DNA of 5,830 nt, from positions 1 through 5,830 of the forward strand of contig WRFT01000119.1 in the NCBI GenBank assembly GCA_009776385.1. Reading direction: 5' to 3'. The DNA comes from Clostridia bacterium. GTDB lineage: Bacteria > Bacillota > Clostridia > Christensenellales > Aristaeellaceae. The notes beneath the pieces are model-generated. The model saw only the letters and a program-made list of their open reading frames with translations. It did not search any database and had not been told where the DNA came from. The translations under genes and the position numbers were made by a program. Below are positions 1 through 5,365 of this stretch, in pieces (the stretch's first letter is position 1; every line of letters starts with the position of its first letter).

Positions 1-130
1 CATCACCGGTGAAGTATCCTTTGAAGACCTCATGGATTTTGTCAATGGCGAGTATGCCGAAAAGACCGCGGCTATCGCTCAGGAATTCGCCGACTTCATG
101 GCGGCCAATCCGGCCAGGTATGAAGACTAA
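1..130 (+). CDS. C-terminal fragment of an unidentified protein
   Basis: An open frame read from base 2 runs to the TAA at 128-130 and gives 42 residues beginning ITGEVSFEDLMDFV and ending NPARYED. The 5' part of the gene lies outside the window. The tail is acidic, looks alpha-helical, and has no recognisable catalytic motif or membrane segment. Only 33 bases separate its stop from the next start, with no terminator between, so it is probably co-transcribed with the isomerase-like gene. The GEVSFEDLMDFV stretch resembles the last helices of some sugar-binding proteins of ABC transporters, but this is too weak for a functional call. I am confident that it is coding and do not know what it does. 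Confidence 0.6.
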   Translation, partial: ITGEVSFEDLMDFVNGEYAEKTAAIAQEFADFMAANPARYED

Positions 131-163
131 TTCACAAGGAATTTAAAATAGGAGCGCGATGAT

Positions 164-985
164 ATGAGCAAGCAGTTCCAATTCGGTATCGTTGTGGATG
201 TCATTCCCTTACATGTCTTAAGCAAAGGATGGGAATATTTTGAAGTGCCGGCCAGCATGCACTGTTCCGCGCTGCTGTGTGAAACCGAATGGCAGGCGCA
301 GAAGGCACTTTATATACAGGACGGGCGTCCTACCCCGGTTAGCGCTTTCATGCTCGGTCCCGGCACCACTTGGAAGGGTGCGAGCGGCACATACTATAAT
401 CCTGAAGTCATCAAGTGGTCCTTGGGCATACAATTCAAGCGCATGGCGGAGTTGGGAATAAAATGGGCAGGCGCGTGGGGCGGCCACTTCCGTTGCCAGG
501 ATGGGGTTGACCGAAACAAGGCTATCGATCAGGCCATCAGTTCCATTAATATCATGGCGGATATGGCGGAGCAGTACGGCATGCAGATAGCTCTCGAACC
601 GCAAGCCGAGGAGGACACGCTATTCCCCAGGTATTTGGAAGGCGTTGCGTTTGCTAAACTGACGGGCCGCCGCAGTGTTAAAGTAATGGCGGATCTAAAC
701 TACTTCCTGGAACTCGGTCAGCCGTTGGAAGACATCTTAAAGCATCCGGATTACTGCCTGAACGTGCACATACAGGGAGACGGCGGCGCGCAGCCGAATG
801 TAGGCAAGCGTGTGGAAATCCTGACCCATTTGTTTAACGTACTAAAGGACGCCGGATATGATAAGGGCGTTTCAGCCGCTTGTCCCTGGGTGCCTACAAA
901 CGGCGCAAAGCAGGTCGACTATCAGTTTGAGACCGATTTTACCCTCAAGTACCTGCAAGACCTGCGCGAAAAAGTATACCACTAA
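164..985 (+). CDS. Sugar phosphate isomerase/epimerase-like TIM-barrel protein
   Basis: This 273-residue cytoplasmic protein (no signal peptide) has the length and motif order of the xylose-isomerase-like TIM-barrel superfamily (AP_endonuc_2 fold), which contains sugar epimerases, inosose dehydratases and keto-sugar processing enzymes. Barrel landmarks are GWEYFEVP (22-29), GAWGGHF (103-109), IALEPQ with the expected metal-ligand Glu145, VMADLNYF with Asp177, NVHIQGD with His202, and VSAACPW (236-242). In the D-tagatose 3-epimerase pattern the last strand carries a fourth metal-ligand Glu, and His and Arg line the active site. Here those positions appear to be Ala239, Tyr180 and Gly208, so the chemistry may be altered or lost. 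The start is supported by GGAG at 151-154, 9 bases before the ATG. A ThuA-like gene follows, a common partnership in sugar catabolism. The exact substrate cannot be read from the sequence. Confidence 0.88.
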   Translation: MSKQFQFGIVVDVIPLHVLSKGWEYFEVPASMHCSALLCETEWQAQKALYIQDGRPTPVSAFMLGPGTTWKGASGTYYNPEVIKWSLGIQFKRMAELGIKWAGAWGGHFRCQDGVDRNKAIDQAISSINIMADMAEQYGMQIALEPQAEEDTLFPRYLEGVAFAKLTGRRSVKVMADLNYFLELGQPLEDILKHPDYCLNVHIQGDGGAQPNVGKRVEILTHLFNVLKDAGYDKGVSAACPWVPTNGAKQVDYQFETDFTLKYLQDLREKVYH

Positions 986-987
986 AA

Positions 988-1003
988 ATGCTTGGCAAAG
1001 CAT
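988..1003 (+). other. Short hairpin just after the isomerase-like gene
   Basis: The arms ATGCTT (988-993) and AAGCAT (998-1003) pair perfectly around a GGCA loop, starting 2 bases after the TAA stop. There is no T-tract, so it is unlikely to terminate transcription alone. It may act with the stronger hairpin at 1011-1034 as a 3' stabilising structure. Confidence 0.4.
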
Positions 1004-1010
1004 AACAGGG

Positions 1011-1034
1011 GACGGGCGGATAAGTTCGCCCGTC
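1011..1034 (+). terminator. GC-rich hairpin, possible weak terminator or attenuator
   Basis: GACGGGCG (1011-1018) and CGCCCGTC (1027-1034) form a perfect 8-bp GC-rich stem with an 8-base loop. Flanking bases (CAGGG before, TCTGTCC after) can extend it with wobble pairs and a bulge. The downstream sequence has only scattered T residues (TCTGTCCTATATAT), not a clean U-tract. Partial termination or 3'-end protection of the isomerase mRNA is therefore more likely than a full stop, and the ThuA-like gene could still be read from the same transcript. Confidence 0.45.
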
Positions 1035-1139
1035 TCTGTCCTATATATAGGAAAGATGCTTAACGACTGGAAAGACCCGCGTGGCAAGGAATCGCAGAAA
1101 GAAATGAAGCGGCGGCTCGCGGGGGAAGGGAATGACGAA

Positions 1140-1775
1140 ATGGAAAAGAAATTAAAAGTAGCGGTGATCACGGAATGGCATCCTATCGATGTGATCGCGT
1201 TTCAAAAAATGTTCGAGCGTTTTGATGAGTTTGAATGTTATATTCAATCATTGGAATTGTTTGTAGCCGACGATAAAAATAGGGACGTTTATGACGCCGT
1301 CGTATACTATAACCTCAGCATGCCTCTATTGGAGGAGGATAGCAAAACCTATCGCTATTTTACCGAGGAAATGGGCGGCGGACAGGGAATTATACTGCTG
1401 CACCATGCTATTCTTTGCTATAATGGTTGGGATTTGTGGAGCGAGCTATCCGGCGTACCCGACCGAAACTTTACCTACCACTGGGATCAAACACTGGATT
1501 TCCATATCGAAAAGCCGGATCATCCGATTGTCTCGGGCGTAAGCGGCTGGCGCATGACGGATGAGTCGTATCGGTTTGATGAAAAAACAAACCTGGGCAA
1601 CGAGGTACTCATAACTGCCGAGCATCCCTTAAGTGTAAACGGCATCGCGTGGACGCGAAATTTTAAAAAGAGCCGCGTCTTCTGTTATGCCTCCGGGCAT
1701 GACGATTCTGCCTATCAAAACGATTCCTTCCAAAAAGTGCTCCGCAACGGCATCCTGTGGTGCGCGCGCCGGTAA
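1140..1775 (+). CDS. ThuA-like domain protein (trehalose-utilisation family)
   Basis: This 211-residue soluble protein has the flavodoxin/amidotransferase-like ThuA fold throughout. Visible landmarks are strand 1 KLKVAVITEWH (4-14), GIILLHH (83-89) at the elbow position where the family has a GxxGLH-type motif, DHPIVSGV (127-134), DESYRFD (141-147), IAWTRNF (169-175) and ASGHDDSAYQN (184-194), followed by the last helix RNGILWC. This order matches ThuA proteins, of which the Sinorhizobium ThuA acts with the ThuB dehydrogenase in oxidising trehalose to a keto-sugar. The precise reaction of most relatives is unknown. The frame is open upstream to 858, with ATGs at 1056 and 1104, but the ATG at 1140 is preferred: it has GAAGGG at 1125-1130, places strand 1 at residue 4 as in relatives, and avoids translating the hairpin zone. 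Its place after a TIM-barrel isomerase suggests a role in keto-sugar or disaccharide breakdown. Confidence 0.85.
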   Translation: MEKKLKVAVITEWHPIDVIAFQKMFERFDEFECYIQSLELFVADDKNRDVYDAVVYYNLSMPLLEEDSKTYRYFTEEMGGGQGIILLHHAILCYNGWDLWSELSGVPDRNFTYHWDQTLDFHIEKPDHPIVSGVSGWRMTDESYRFDEKTNLGNEVLITAEHPLSVNGIAWTRNFKKSRVFCYASGHDDSAYQNDSFQKVLRNGILWCARR

Positions 1776-1781
1776 CTGTAA

Positions 1782-1906
1782 CGTCATCGCGAGCCGCCGA
1801 AGGCGGCGTGGCGATCCGGAGTGCCTTACCTTTATCATTATAATCTGCATAAAAAGCGTAATAACAAATGTAAAATCCGGATTGCTTCACTTCGTTCGCG
1901 AAGACG
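1782..1906. repeat. Imperfect terminal-inverted-repeat element, about 125 bp (MITE/REP-like)
   Basis: The left end (1782-1820) begins CGTCATCGCGAG and ends GGCGATCCGGA. The right end (1876-1906), read on the minus strand, begins CGTCTTCGCGAA and ends AAGCAATCCGGA. The ends therefore form imperfect inverted repeats of 31-39 bases around an AT-rich core of about 55 bases. The left end carries an internal hairpin, GCCGCC (1793-1798), GAA, GGCGGC (1802-1807). The GTCATYGCGAG...GGCAATCC pattern is a dispersed non-coding repeat type known from many bacterial genomes. No transposase is encoded, so any mobility would be in trans. The exact outer boundaries are uncertain and no target-site duplication is obvious. 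It begins 6 bases after the ThuA stop. Confidence 0.72.
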
Positions 1907-1951
1907 TGTATCATGGTACTGGCATATATCATTAATACATACCCCTCGGGC

Positions 1952-1975
1952 ACGTCATCGCGAGCCGACTTCGGC
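1952..1975. repeat. Partial third copy of the repeat end
   Basis: ACGTCATCGCGAGCCG at 1952-1967 is identical over 16 bases to 1781-1796, the left end of the neighbouring element. It is followed by an analogous but different hairpin, GCCGA (1964-1968), CT, TCGGC (1971-1975). No matching GGATTGC end follows, so this is a solo or truncated end. It lies about 50 bases upstream of the -35 box of the transporter promoter. Confidence 0.6.
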
Positions 1976-2023
1976 GGTGCGGGCGTCGTCGCAGCACATC
2001 CCATAAGAAATGTCCCATTTCCA

Positions 2024-2052
2024 TTGACATAATTGTTTTTAACTTGTATTAT
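2024..2052 (+). promoter_or_regulatory. Sigma-A/sigma-70 type promoter of the transporter operon
   Basis: A perfect -35 box TTGACA (2024-2029) is followed after exactly 17 bases by TATTAT (2047-2052), one mismatch from the TATAAT consensus. The spacer is AT-rich. Transcription should begin around 2057-2060, leaving a leader of about 95 bases before the binding-protein ATG. No convincing CcpA cre site was found around it, so the control signal is not identified. Confidence 0.8.
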
Positions 2053-2079
2053 TTGCATGAAGTGAATGGATACCGTTGC

Positions 2080-2111
2080 GTGTGCGCCGTTATAAAAACG
2101 GAAGCGCGCGT
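2080..2111 (+). promoter_or_regulatory. Hairpin in the 5' leader of the binding-protein mRNA
   Basis: CCGTT (2087-2091) and AACGG (2097-2101) pair around an ATAAA loop. After a 3-base AAG bulge on the right side the stem continues outward between 2080-2086 and 2105-2111 with G-C and G-U pairs. It sits 26 bases upstream of the AAGGAGG site, so it does not occlude it directly. It matches no riboswitch class I recognise and may simply be a 5' stabiliser. A 9-codon upstream frame (ATG at 2066, TAA at 2093-2095) overlaps its left arm but lacks a good ribosome binding site. Confidence 0.35.
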
Positions 2112-2153
2112 GTTGGTTTCTTCTCACTAAATATTTGAAGGAGGCTACCCTAC

Positions 2154-3392
2154 ATGAAAAAACTGTTCCCGGTCATCTTGGCGTTTGTGCTGGTGTTCGC
2201 GTTCGGCTCCGCCGCGCTGGCGGACATTACACTGGCCAACCTCAAAGTGGAGATCGATGTTCCGCTGAAGGCTTATGCGGAGGCCTATGGCGAAGCCAAC
2301 GGATTCAACGTAAAGATTGATACCTTCGGCGGCGGCGAGGATTATCACGGCATGGTGATGAACGCGCTGCAAAGCGGCGATATGTATGACATCTTTATGA
2401 TTGAAGGAATCGGCGGTTATAATACCTGGAAAGAAATGCTGGCCGACTTAAGCGATCAGCCCTTCGTGGCGGCGACTTCGCTGGCTTATGCGCCGGAAGG
2501 CATCGTCGTGGGTTTCCCGATAGCCGTAGAGGGCTTCGGAATCGGCTATAACGCGGACATCCTGGCCGCAGCCGGTATCAACCCCGCAGACTTAACGACC
2601 CTGACCGCTTTTGAAGAAGCATGCAAAAAACTGGAAGAAATGAAAGACGAATTAGGCATCTCGGCGCCCATCGCCATGGCGTGCAGCACCAGCGGCGGCA
2701 TGTGGTGGGTCGCGGCCCAGCATAACTTCAACGCCTATTGGAAAGGCAATCTGGAATATGATGACAACAGCATCGTCGAACTGGCGCTCAACGGCCAAGT
2801 CGATAGGGATCGTCTGGTACAGTATGCCAAGTTCCTAAAGGTCATGTACGATTACGCTGACCAGGATGTATTGCTAAACGGAAACTATGATGCGCAGGTT
2901 AATCTGTTCGGCACCGGTAAAGCCGCGTTCATCCAACAAGGCAACTGGACCGATCCGAACTTCGCGGGTTTGAATGCCACGTTCACAAGGGGCTATATCG
3001 CCGCTGTATGGACCGATGAACCCACCACCGCCATCATGGTCGCCGCGCCGAGTTACTACGTTGTCAACGCGAACAGCGCGAACTTAGAGGAAGCCATCAA
3101 GTTCCTTAACGATATGGCGTTAACCGAAGCCGGCCAGAATTATATGGTGAAGGAAGCCGGCATGGTGCCCGCTTTCGCCGGTGTAACGGTAGAACCGGAC
3201 GGACAGTTCTCCAAAGCCGTCATGAATGCCGCGGGATCGGGCGATGTGTTCGGCTGGGGCTTTGCCGAAATGCCGGATGGATTCAACATGGACGTACTGG
3301 GTCCCATCTTCGAGCTGTACGCCACGGGTGATCTGGATCTGGAAGGCTTCGTTGACATGGTAACGGATGCCATCGCAACCATTCCCGAGTAA
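2154..3392 (+). CDS. Family 1 extracellular sugar-binding protein of a CUT1 ABC importer
   Basis: This 412-residue protein captures a sugar or oligosaccharide outside the membrane and delivers it to the two permeases encoded next. An N-terminal signal peptide has MKK, a hydrophobic core to about residue 18, and an ALA site at 21-23, giving predicted signal peptidase I cleavage before Asp24. The mature part follows the SBP_bac_1 pattern: DIFMIEG (79-85), the hinge-region GFPIAVEGFGIGYN (120-133), GKAAFIQQGNW (255-265), and a C-terminal AIKFLNDMALTEAGQNYM segment (314-331). Aromatic residues (Trp184, Trp185, Trp196, Trp265) could stack against sugar rings. AAGGAGG at 2138-2144, 9 bases before the ATG, fixes the start. 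There is no lipobox cysteine, which is unusual for a Bacillota binding protein. Length is normal for the family. The ligand cannot be assigned from sequence. Confidence 0.93.
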   Translation: MKKLFPVILAFVLVFAFGSAALADITLANLKVEIDVPLKAYAEAYGEANGFNVKIDTFGGGEDYHGMVMNALQSGDMYDIFMIEGIGGYNTWKEMLADLSDQPFVAATSLAYAPEGIVVGFPIAVEGFGIGYNADILAAAGINPADLTTLTAFEEACKKLEEMKDELGISAPIAMACSTSGGMWWVAAQHNFNAYWKGNLEYDDNSIVELALNGQVDRDRLVQYAKFLKVMYDYADQDVLLNGNYDAQVNLFGTGKAAFIQQGNWTDPNFAGLNATFTRGYIAAVWTDEPTTAIMVAAPSYYVVNANSANLEEAIKFLNDMALTEAGQNYMVKEAGMVPAFAGVTVEPDGQFSKAVMNAAGSGDVFGWGFAEMPDGFNMDVLGPIFELYATGDLDLEGFVDMVTDAIATIPE

Positions 3393-3406
3393 AAGATAAA
3401 CCGGTA

Positions 3407-3442
3407 TAAAGACGTTGGAGGCGTACGCCTCCAACGTCTTTA
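3407..3442 (+). terminator. Perfect 36-base palindrome between binding protein and permeases
   Basis: TAAAGACGTTGGAGGCGT (3407-3424) is followed directly by its exact reverse complement (3425-3442). In RNA this gives a stem of up to 16 bp closed by a GUAC loop. It begins 14 bases after the binding-protein stop. The 3' arm ends CTTTA with no extended U-tract, and the next gene needs read-through, so it is best viewed as a partial terminator or a 3' end stabiliser. Such a structure would raise the amount of binding protein relative to permease, as known for REP structures downstream of malE in enteric bacteria. Confidence 0.65.
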
Positions 3443-3458
3443 AAATGAGTCCTTCCGC

Positions 3459-3467
3459 GGGAGGTGG
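3459..3467 (+). promoter_or_regulatory. Ribosome binding site that decides the TTG start of the MalF-like gene
   Basis: GGGAGGTGG lies 9 bases (counted from the GGAGG core at 3460-3464) before TTG at 3474-3476. No in-frame ATG occurs near the start of the conserved permease sequence, so the TTG is well supported. Confidence 0.75.
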
Positions 3468-3473
3468 ATTTTT

Positions 3474-4367
3474 TTGTCCAAAAAACACCCATGGGTGAAT
3501 GTTTTATTTCTGGCGCCGGTGACGCTGGCCTTCGTGCTGGTTATTATCGTTCCGTTTTTTCTGGGCATTTACTATTCTTTTACCGATTTTAACGGTGTCC
3601 GAAGCCATCTGACGTTAGTGGGTTTGGCAAACTACCGCGTCATGTTTAACGACCCGATTTTTCTGCATTCTTTTTTACTGACGCTGCAGTACACGGCCAT
3701 CAATATCGTATCGGTAAACGTGGTGGCGTTTCTGTTATCGTTGTTGGTAACAAGCGATTTGCCGGGTCGTAATTTTCTGCGCGCGGGTTTCTTTGTACCC
3801 AACCTCATCGGCGGGTTGGTACTCGGGTATATCTGGCAGTTTGTGTTCAACAGCGCCTTGCTGGATATGGGGCGAAACTTAGGAATCTCTTGGCTGTCGC
3901 AATCGTTGATAGGCAATAAGAACACCGTTATCTGGGCGATGTCTTTCGTCAATACCTGGCAATACGCGGGCTATATTATGATGATATACGTTGCCGCTAT
4001 TCAGGGCATCCCCGCAAACTTGATGGAAGCTGCCAGTGTAGACGGCGCGACCTATCCGCAGCGCGTGTTTAAGGTGCTCATACCCATGATGGCATCCGCC
4101 TTTACCGTCACATTGTTCTTAACACTAACCAACTCGTTTAAACAGTACGATTTAAACTATTCGTTAACAAGCGGCGGTCCGGCGGCCCTGTTTATGGGAA
4201 AGGCATCCAAAGCCAGTCAGTTACTGGCGATGAACATCTACAACACGGCTATCGCTGCCAAACGCTGGGGTGACGGACAAGCGCGCGCGGTGATGTTTTT
4301 CTTAATTTTAGTCATCTTCTCGCTCGTGCAAGTATGGCTCAACAAGCGTAAGGAGGTGGAAATGTGA
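3474..4367 (+). CDS. MalF-like sugar ABC transporter permease (CUT1)
   Basis: This 297-residue inner-membrane protein forms half of the transport channel with the MalG-like partner. About six membrane segments are visible: roughly 11-31, 68-92, 104-126, 152-175, 205-225 and 268-289. The EAA loop, EAASVDGATYPQRVF at 185-199 followed by LIP, is close to the family consensus EAAxxDGA and docks onto the ATPase. Other hallmarks are the first-helix FLAPVTLAF, YYSFTDFNG (33-41), VGLANYRVMFND (49-60), and the TSGGP motif (232-236) typical of MalF/UgpA-type permeases. It starts with TTG and ends in an overlap with the next gene. No nucleotide-binding subunit is encoded in the window, so a shared MsmX/UgpC-type ATPase is inferred. 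Confidence 0.93.
   Translation: MSKKHPWVNVLFLAPVTLAFVLVIIVPFFLGIYYSFTDFNGVRSHLTLVGLANYRVMFNDPIFLHSFLLTLQYTAINIVSVNVVAFLLSLLVTSDLPGRNFLRAGFFVPNLIGGLVLGYIWQFVFNSALLDMGRNLGISWLSQSLIGNKNTVIWAMSFVNTWQYAGYIMMIYVAAIQGIPANLMEAASVDGATYPQRVFKVLIPMMASAFTVTLFLTLTNSFKQYDLNYSLTSGGPAALFMGKASKASQLLAMNIYNTAIAAKRWGDGQARAVMFFLILVIFSLVQVWLNKRKEVEM
4350..4356 (+). promoter_or_regulatory. Ribosome binding site that decides the GTG start of the MalG-like gene
   Basis: AAGGAGG inside the last codons of the MalF-like gene is 7 bases before GTG at 4364-4366 and 13 bases before the in-frame ATG at 4370. The GTG has the better spacing and creates a 4-base GTGA overlap with the upstream stop, a usual sign of translational coupling. 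Confidence 0.65.
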
Positions 4368-5266
4368 TAATGCCTTCAACAGCCGGCCGCAAGGTTAAAA
4401 AGCTGCGTGAGCGTTCTTCCGTTTCTACCAGAGTGACGTTATGCGTCATCGGCTTTGTCTTGTTCTTCCTGTTTATGCTGCCCTTCATACTGGTGATTAT
4501 CAACTCCGCGAAGGAGCGCATGGAAATCATGTTAAACCCCATCGCGCTGCCTTCCGATTGGGTTCAGATTTTTACCAATATAAGGGATGTCATTAATAAC
4601 CCCAACTTCTCATACTGGAGCGCGTTTATCGACTCTGTCATCATCACGGTGGTATCGCTGGCTGTCATCGTCGTTTGCGCGGCGATGGGCGCGTGGATAC
4701 TGGTCCGAAATAAAACCTGGTGGTCCGCCCTTATCTTTATGGCTTTTGTGGCGGCCATGGTCGTTCCTTTCCAAGTCGTGATGATTCCGTTGGTACAATG
4801 GCTGCGCATGATGGGGGATTTCCTACGGATACCGCTCTTGCGTAACTATACGGGCATTGTGTTTAGCTATTTGGGCTTTGGCGCGTCGCTCAGTGTGTTC
4901 ATCTTTCACGGTTTCATCAAGGGTGTTCCTCTGGAACTGGAAGAAGCCGCGGATATCGACGGCTGCTCACGTGGCGGGACGTTCTTCCGTATCGTTTTCC
5001 CTTTGCTGCAACCCACTGCCGTCACGGTTATCATACTCAACGGCATATGGATATGGAATGATTATCTGCTGCCGGTCATGGTGCTGGGCCCAAACGGGAA
5101 TGTGCAAACTCTGCCGCTGGCGGTATCCGCCTTTGCCGGTGCGTATGTCAAGCAATGGGAGCGTATCCTTACCTCGGCGTTATTGGCGATGCTGCCCATC
5201 ATCCTTTTGTTTGTGTTCGCGCAGCGCTACATCATAAGGGGTATGGTGGAAGGTTCTATAAAATAA
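4364..5266 (+). CDS. MalG-like sugar ABC transporter permease (CUT1)
   Basis: This 300-residue inner-membrane protein is the second half of the CUT1 channel. A basic cytoplasmic N-terminus (RKVKKLRER, 9-17) precedes about six membrane segments near 24-46, 90-113, 118-141, 160-182, 216-235 and 270-287. The EAA loop EEAADIDGCSRGGTFFRIVFP (193-213) carries the invariant Glu, Ala, Asp and Gly positions. MalG hallmarks are NSAK near 47-50, VPFQVVMIPL (134-143), IWNDYLLP (230-237) and the TLPLAVSAF segment (249-257). The C-terminus RGMVEGSIK is characteristic: MalG-type permeases commonly end in GLTAGAVKG-like tails that approach the ATPase. The GTG start is supported by a coupled AAGGAGG site. The gene ends the operon and faces the convergent binding-protein gene. 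Confidence 0.94.
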   Translation: MIMPSTAGRKVKKLRERSSVSTRVTLCVIGFVLFFLFMLPFILVIINSAKERMEIMLNPIALPSDWVQIFTNIRDVINNPNFSYWSAFIDSVIITVVSLAVIVVCAAMGAWILVRNKTWWSALIFMAFVAAMVVPFQVVMIPLVQWLRMMGDFLRIPLLRNYTGIVFSYLGFGASLSVFIFHGFIKGVPLELEEAADIDGCSRGGTFFRIVFPLLQPTAVTVIILNGIWIWNDYLLPVMVLGPNGNVQTLPLAVSAFAGAYVKQWERILTSALLAMLPIILLFVFAQRYIIRGMVEGSIK

Positions 5267-5294
5267 CGCTTATCGCGTATTTGTTTAAACCCAT

Positions 5295-5338
5295 AAAAAG
5301 GGGCTGCCGTACCGGTGTATCCGGCGCGACAGCCCCTT
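5295..5338 (-). terminator. Rho-independent terminator in the convergent intergenic gap
   Basis: AAGGGGCTG (5298-5306) pairs with CAGCCCCTT (5330-5338), and an inner CCGG (5312-5315) / CCGG (5321-5324) hairpin sits in the loop. Read on the minus strand, the stem is followed directly by T residues (complement of the A-run 5295-5299), as expected for a terminator of the gene ending at 5366. On the plus strand the stem is followed by CGGTGG, not T residues, so ending the permease operon here would be less efficient, though the hairpin could still help. Confidence 0.72.
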
Positions 5339-5365
5339 CGGTGGTGTGTTAGGTTACAATGTTAC

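Larger units (their letters stand above)
1776..2153. other. Intergenic region with repeat element, promoter and leader
   Basis: This 378-bp gap contains no convincing coding sequence; the open frames here lack ribosome binding sites and run through inverted repeats. In order it holds a terminal-inverted-repeat element (1782-1906), a partial third copy of the repeat end (1952-1975), a sigma-A type promoter (2024-2052), and a leader with a hairpin and the binding-protein ribosome binding site. No U-tract terminator for the ThuA-like gene is evident, although the repeat hairpin at 1793-1807 directly after its stop could serve partly in that role. Confidence 0.7.

Noticed and set aside
1041..1056. 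CTATATATAG as a -10 region for a separate ThuA promoter
   Set aside because: No TTGACA-like -35 element lies 16-18 bases upstream; that stretch is the GC-rich hairpin arm.
858..1139. Longer 305-residue version of the ThuA-like protein beginning inside the isomerase gene
   Set aside because: The extra N-terminal 94 residues overlap the isomerase in another frame and cross two hairpins. They look non-native (Ser-, Arg- and Lys-rich), while ThuA proteins begin just before the KVAVITEW strand, matching the ATG at 1140.
1781..1975. CRISPR-like array suggested by repeated GTCATCGCGAGCCG units
   Set aside because: There are only two direct copies 171 bases apart plus an inverted one, without regular spacers; the pattern fits a terminal-inverted-repeat element.
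2010..2030. ATGTC-N11-GACAT inverted repeat overlapping the -35 box as a regulator operator
   Set aside because: The arms are only 5 bases with no extension, which is easily expected by chance in a 100-base AT-rich stretch, and it matches no operator family I know.
1663..2127. 154-codon minus-strand open frame across the ThuA end and the intergenic region
   Set aside because: It is antisense to the conserved C-terminus of the ThuA-like gene and continues through inverted repeats. It has no ribosome binding site or recognisable domain and an unusual residue mix, so it is a chance frame.
3120..3488. 122-codon minus-strand open frame opposite the binding-protein 3' end
   Set aside because: It lies antisense to clearly conserved solute-binding protein sequence and reads through the perfect palindrome; nothing in it resembles a known protein.
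4857..5237. 126-codon plus-strand frame inside the MalG-like gene
   Set aside because: It is a shifted frame of the conserved EAA-loop and last membrane segments, rich in Ser, Arg and Cys, with no separate ribosome binding site.
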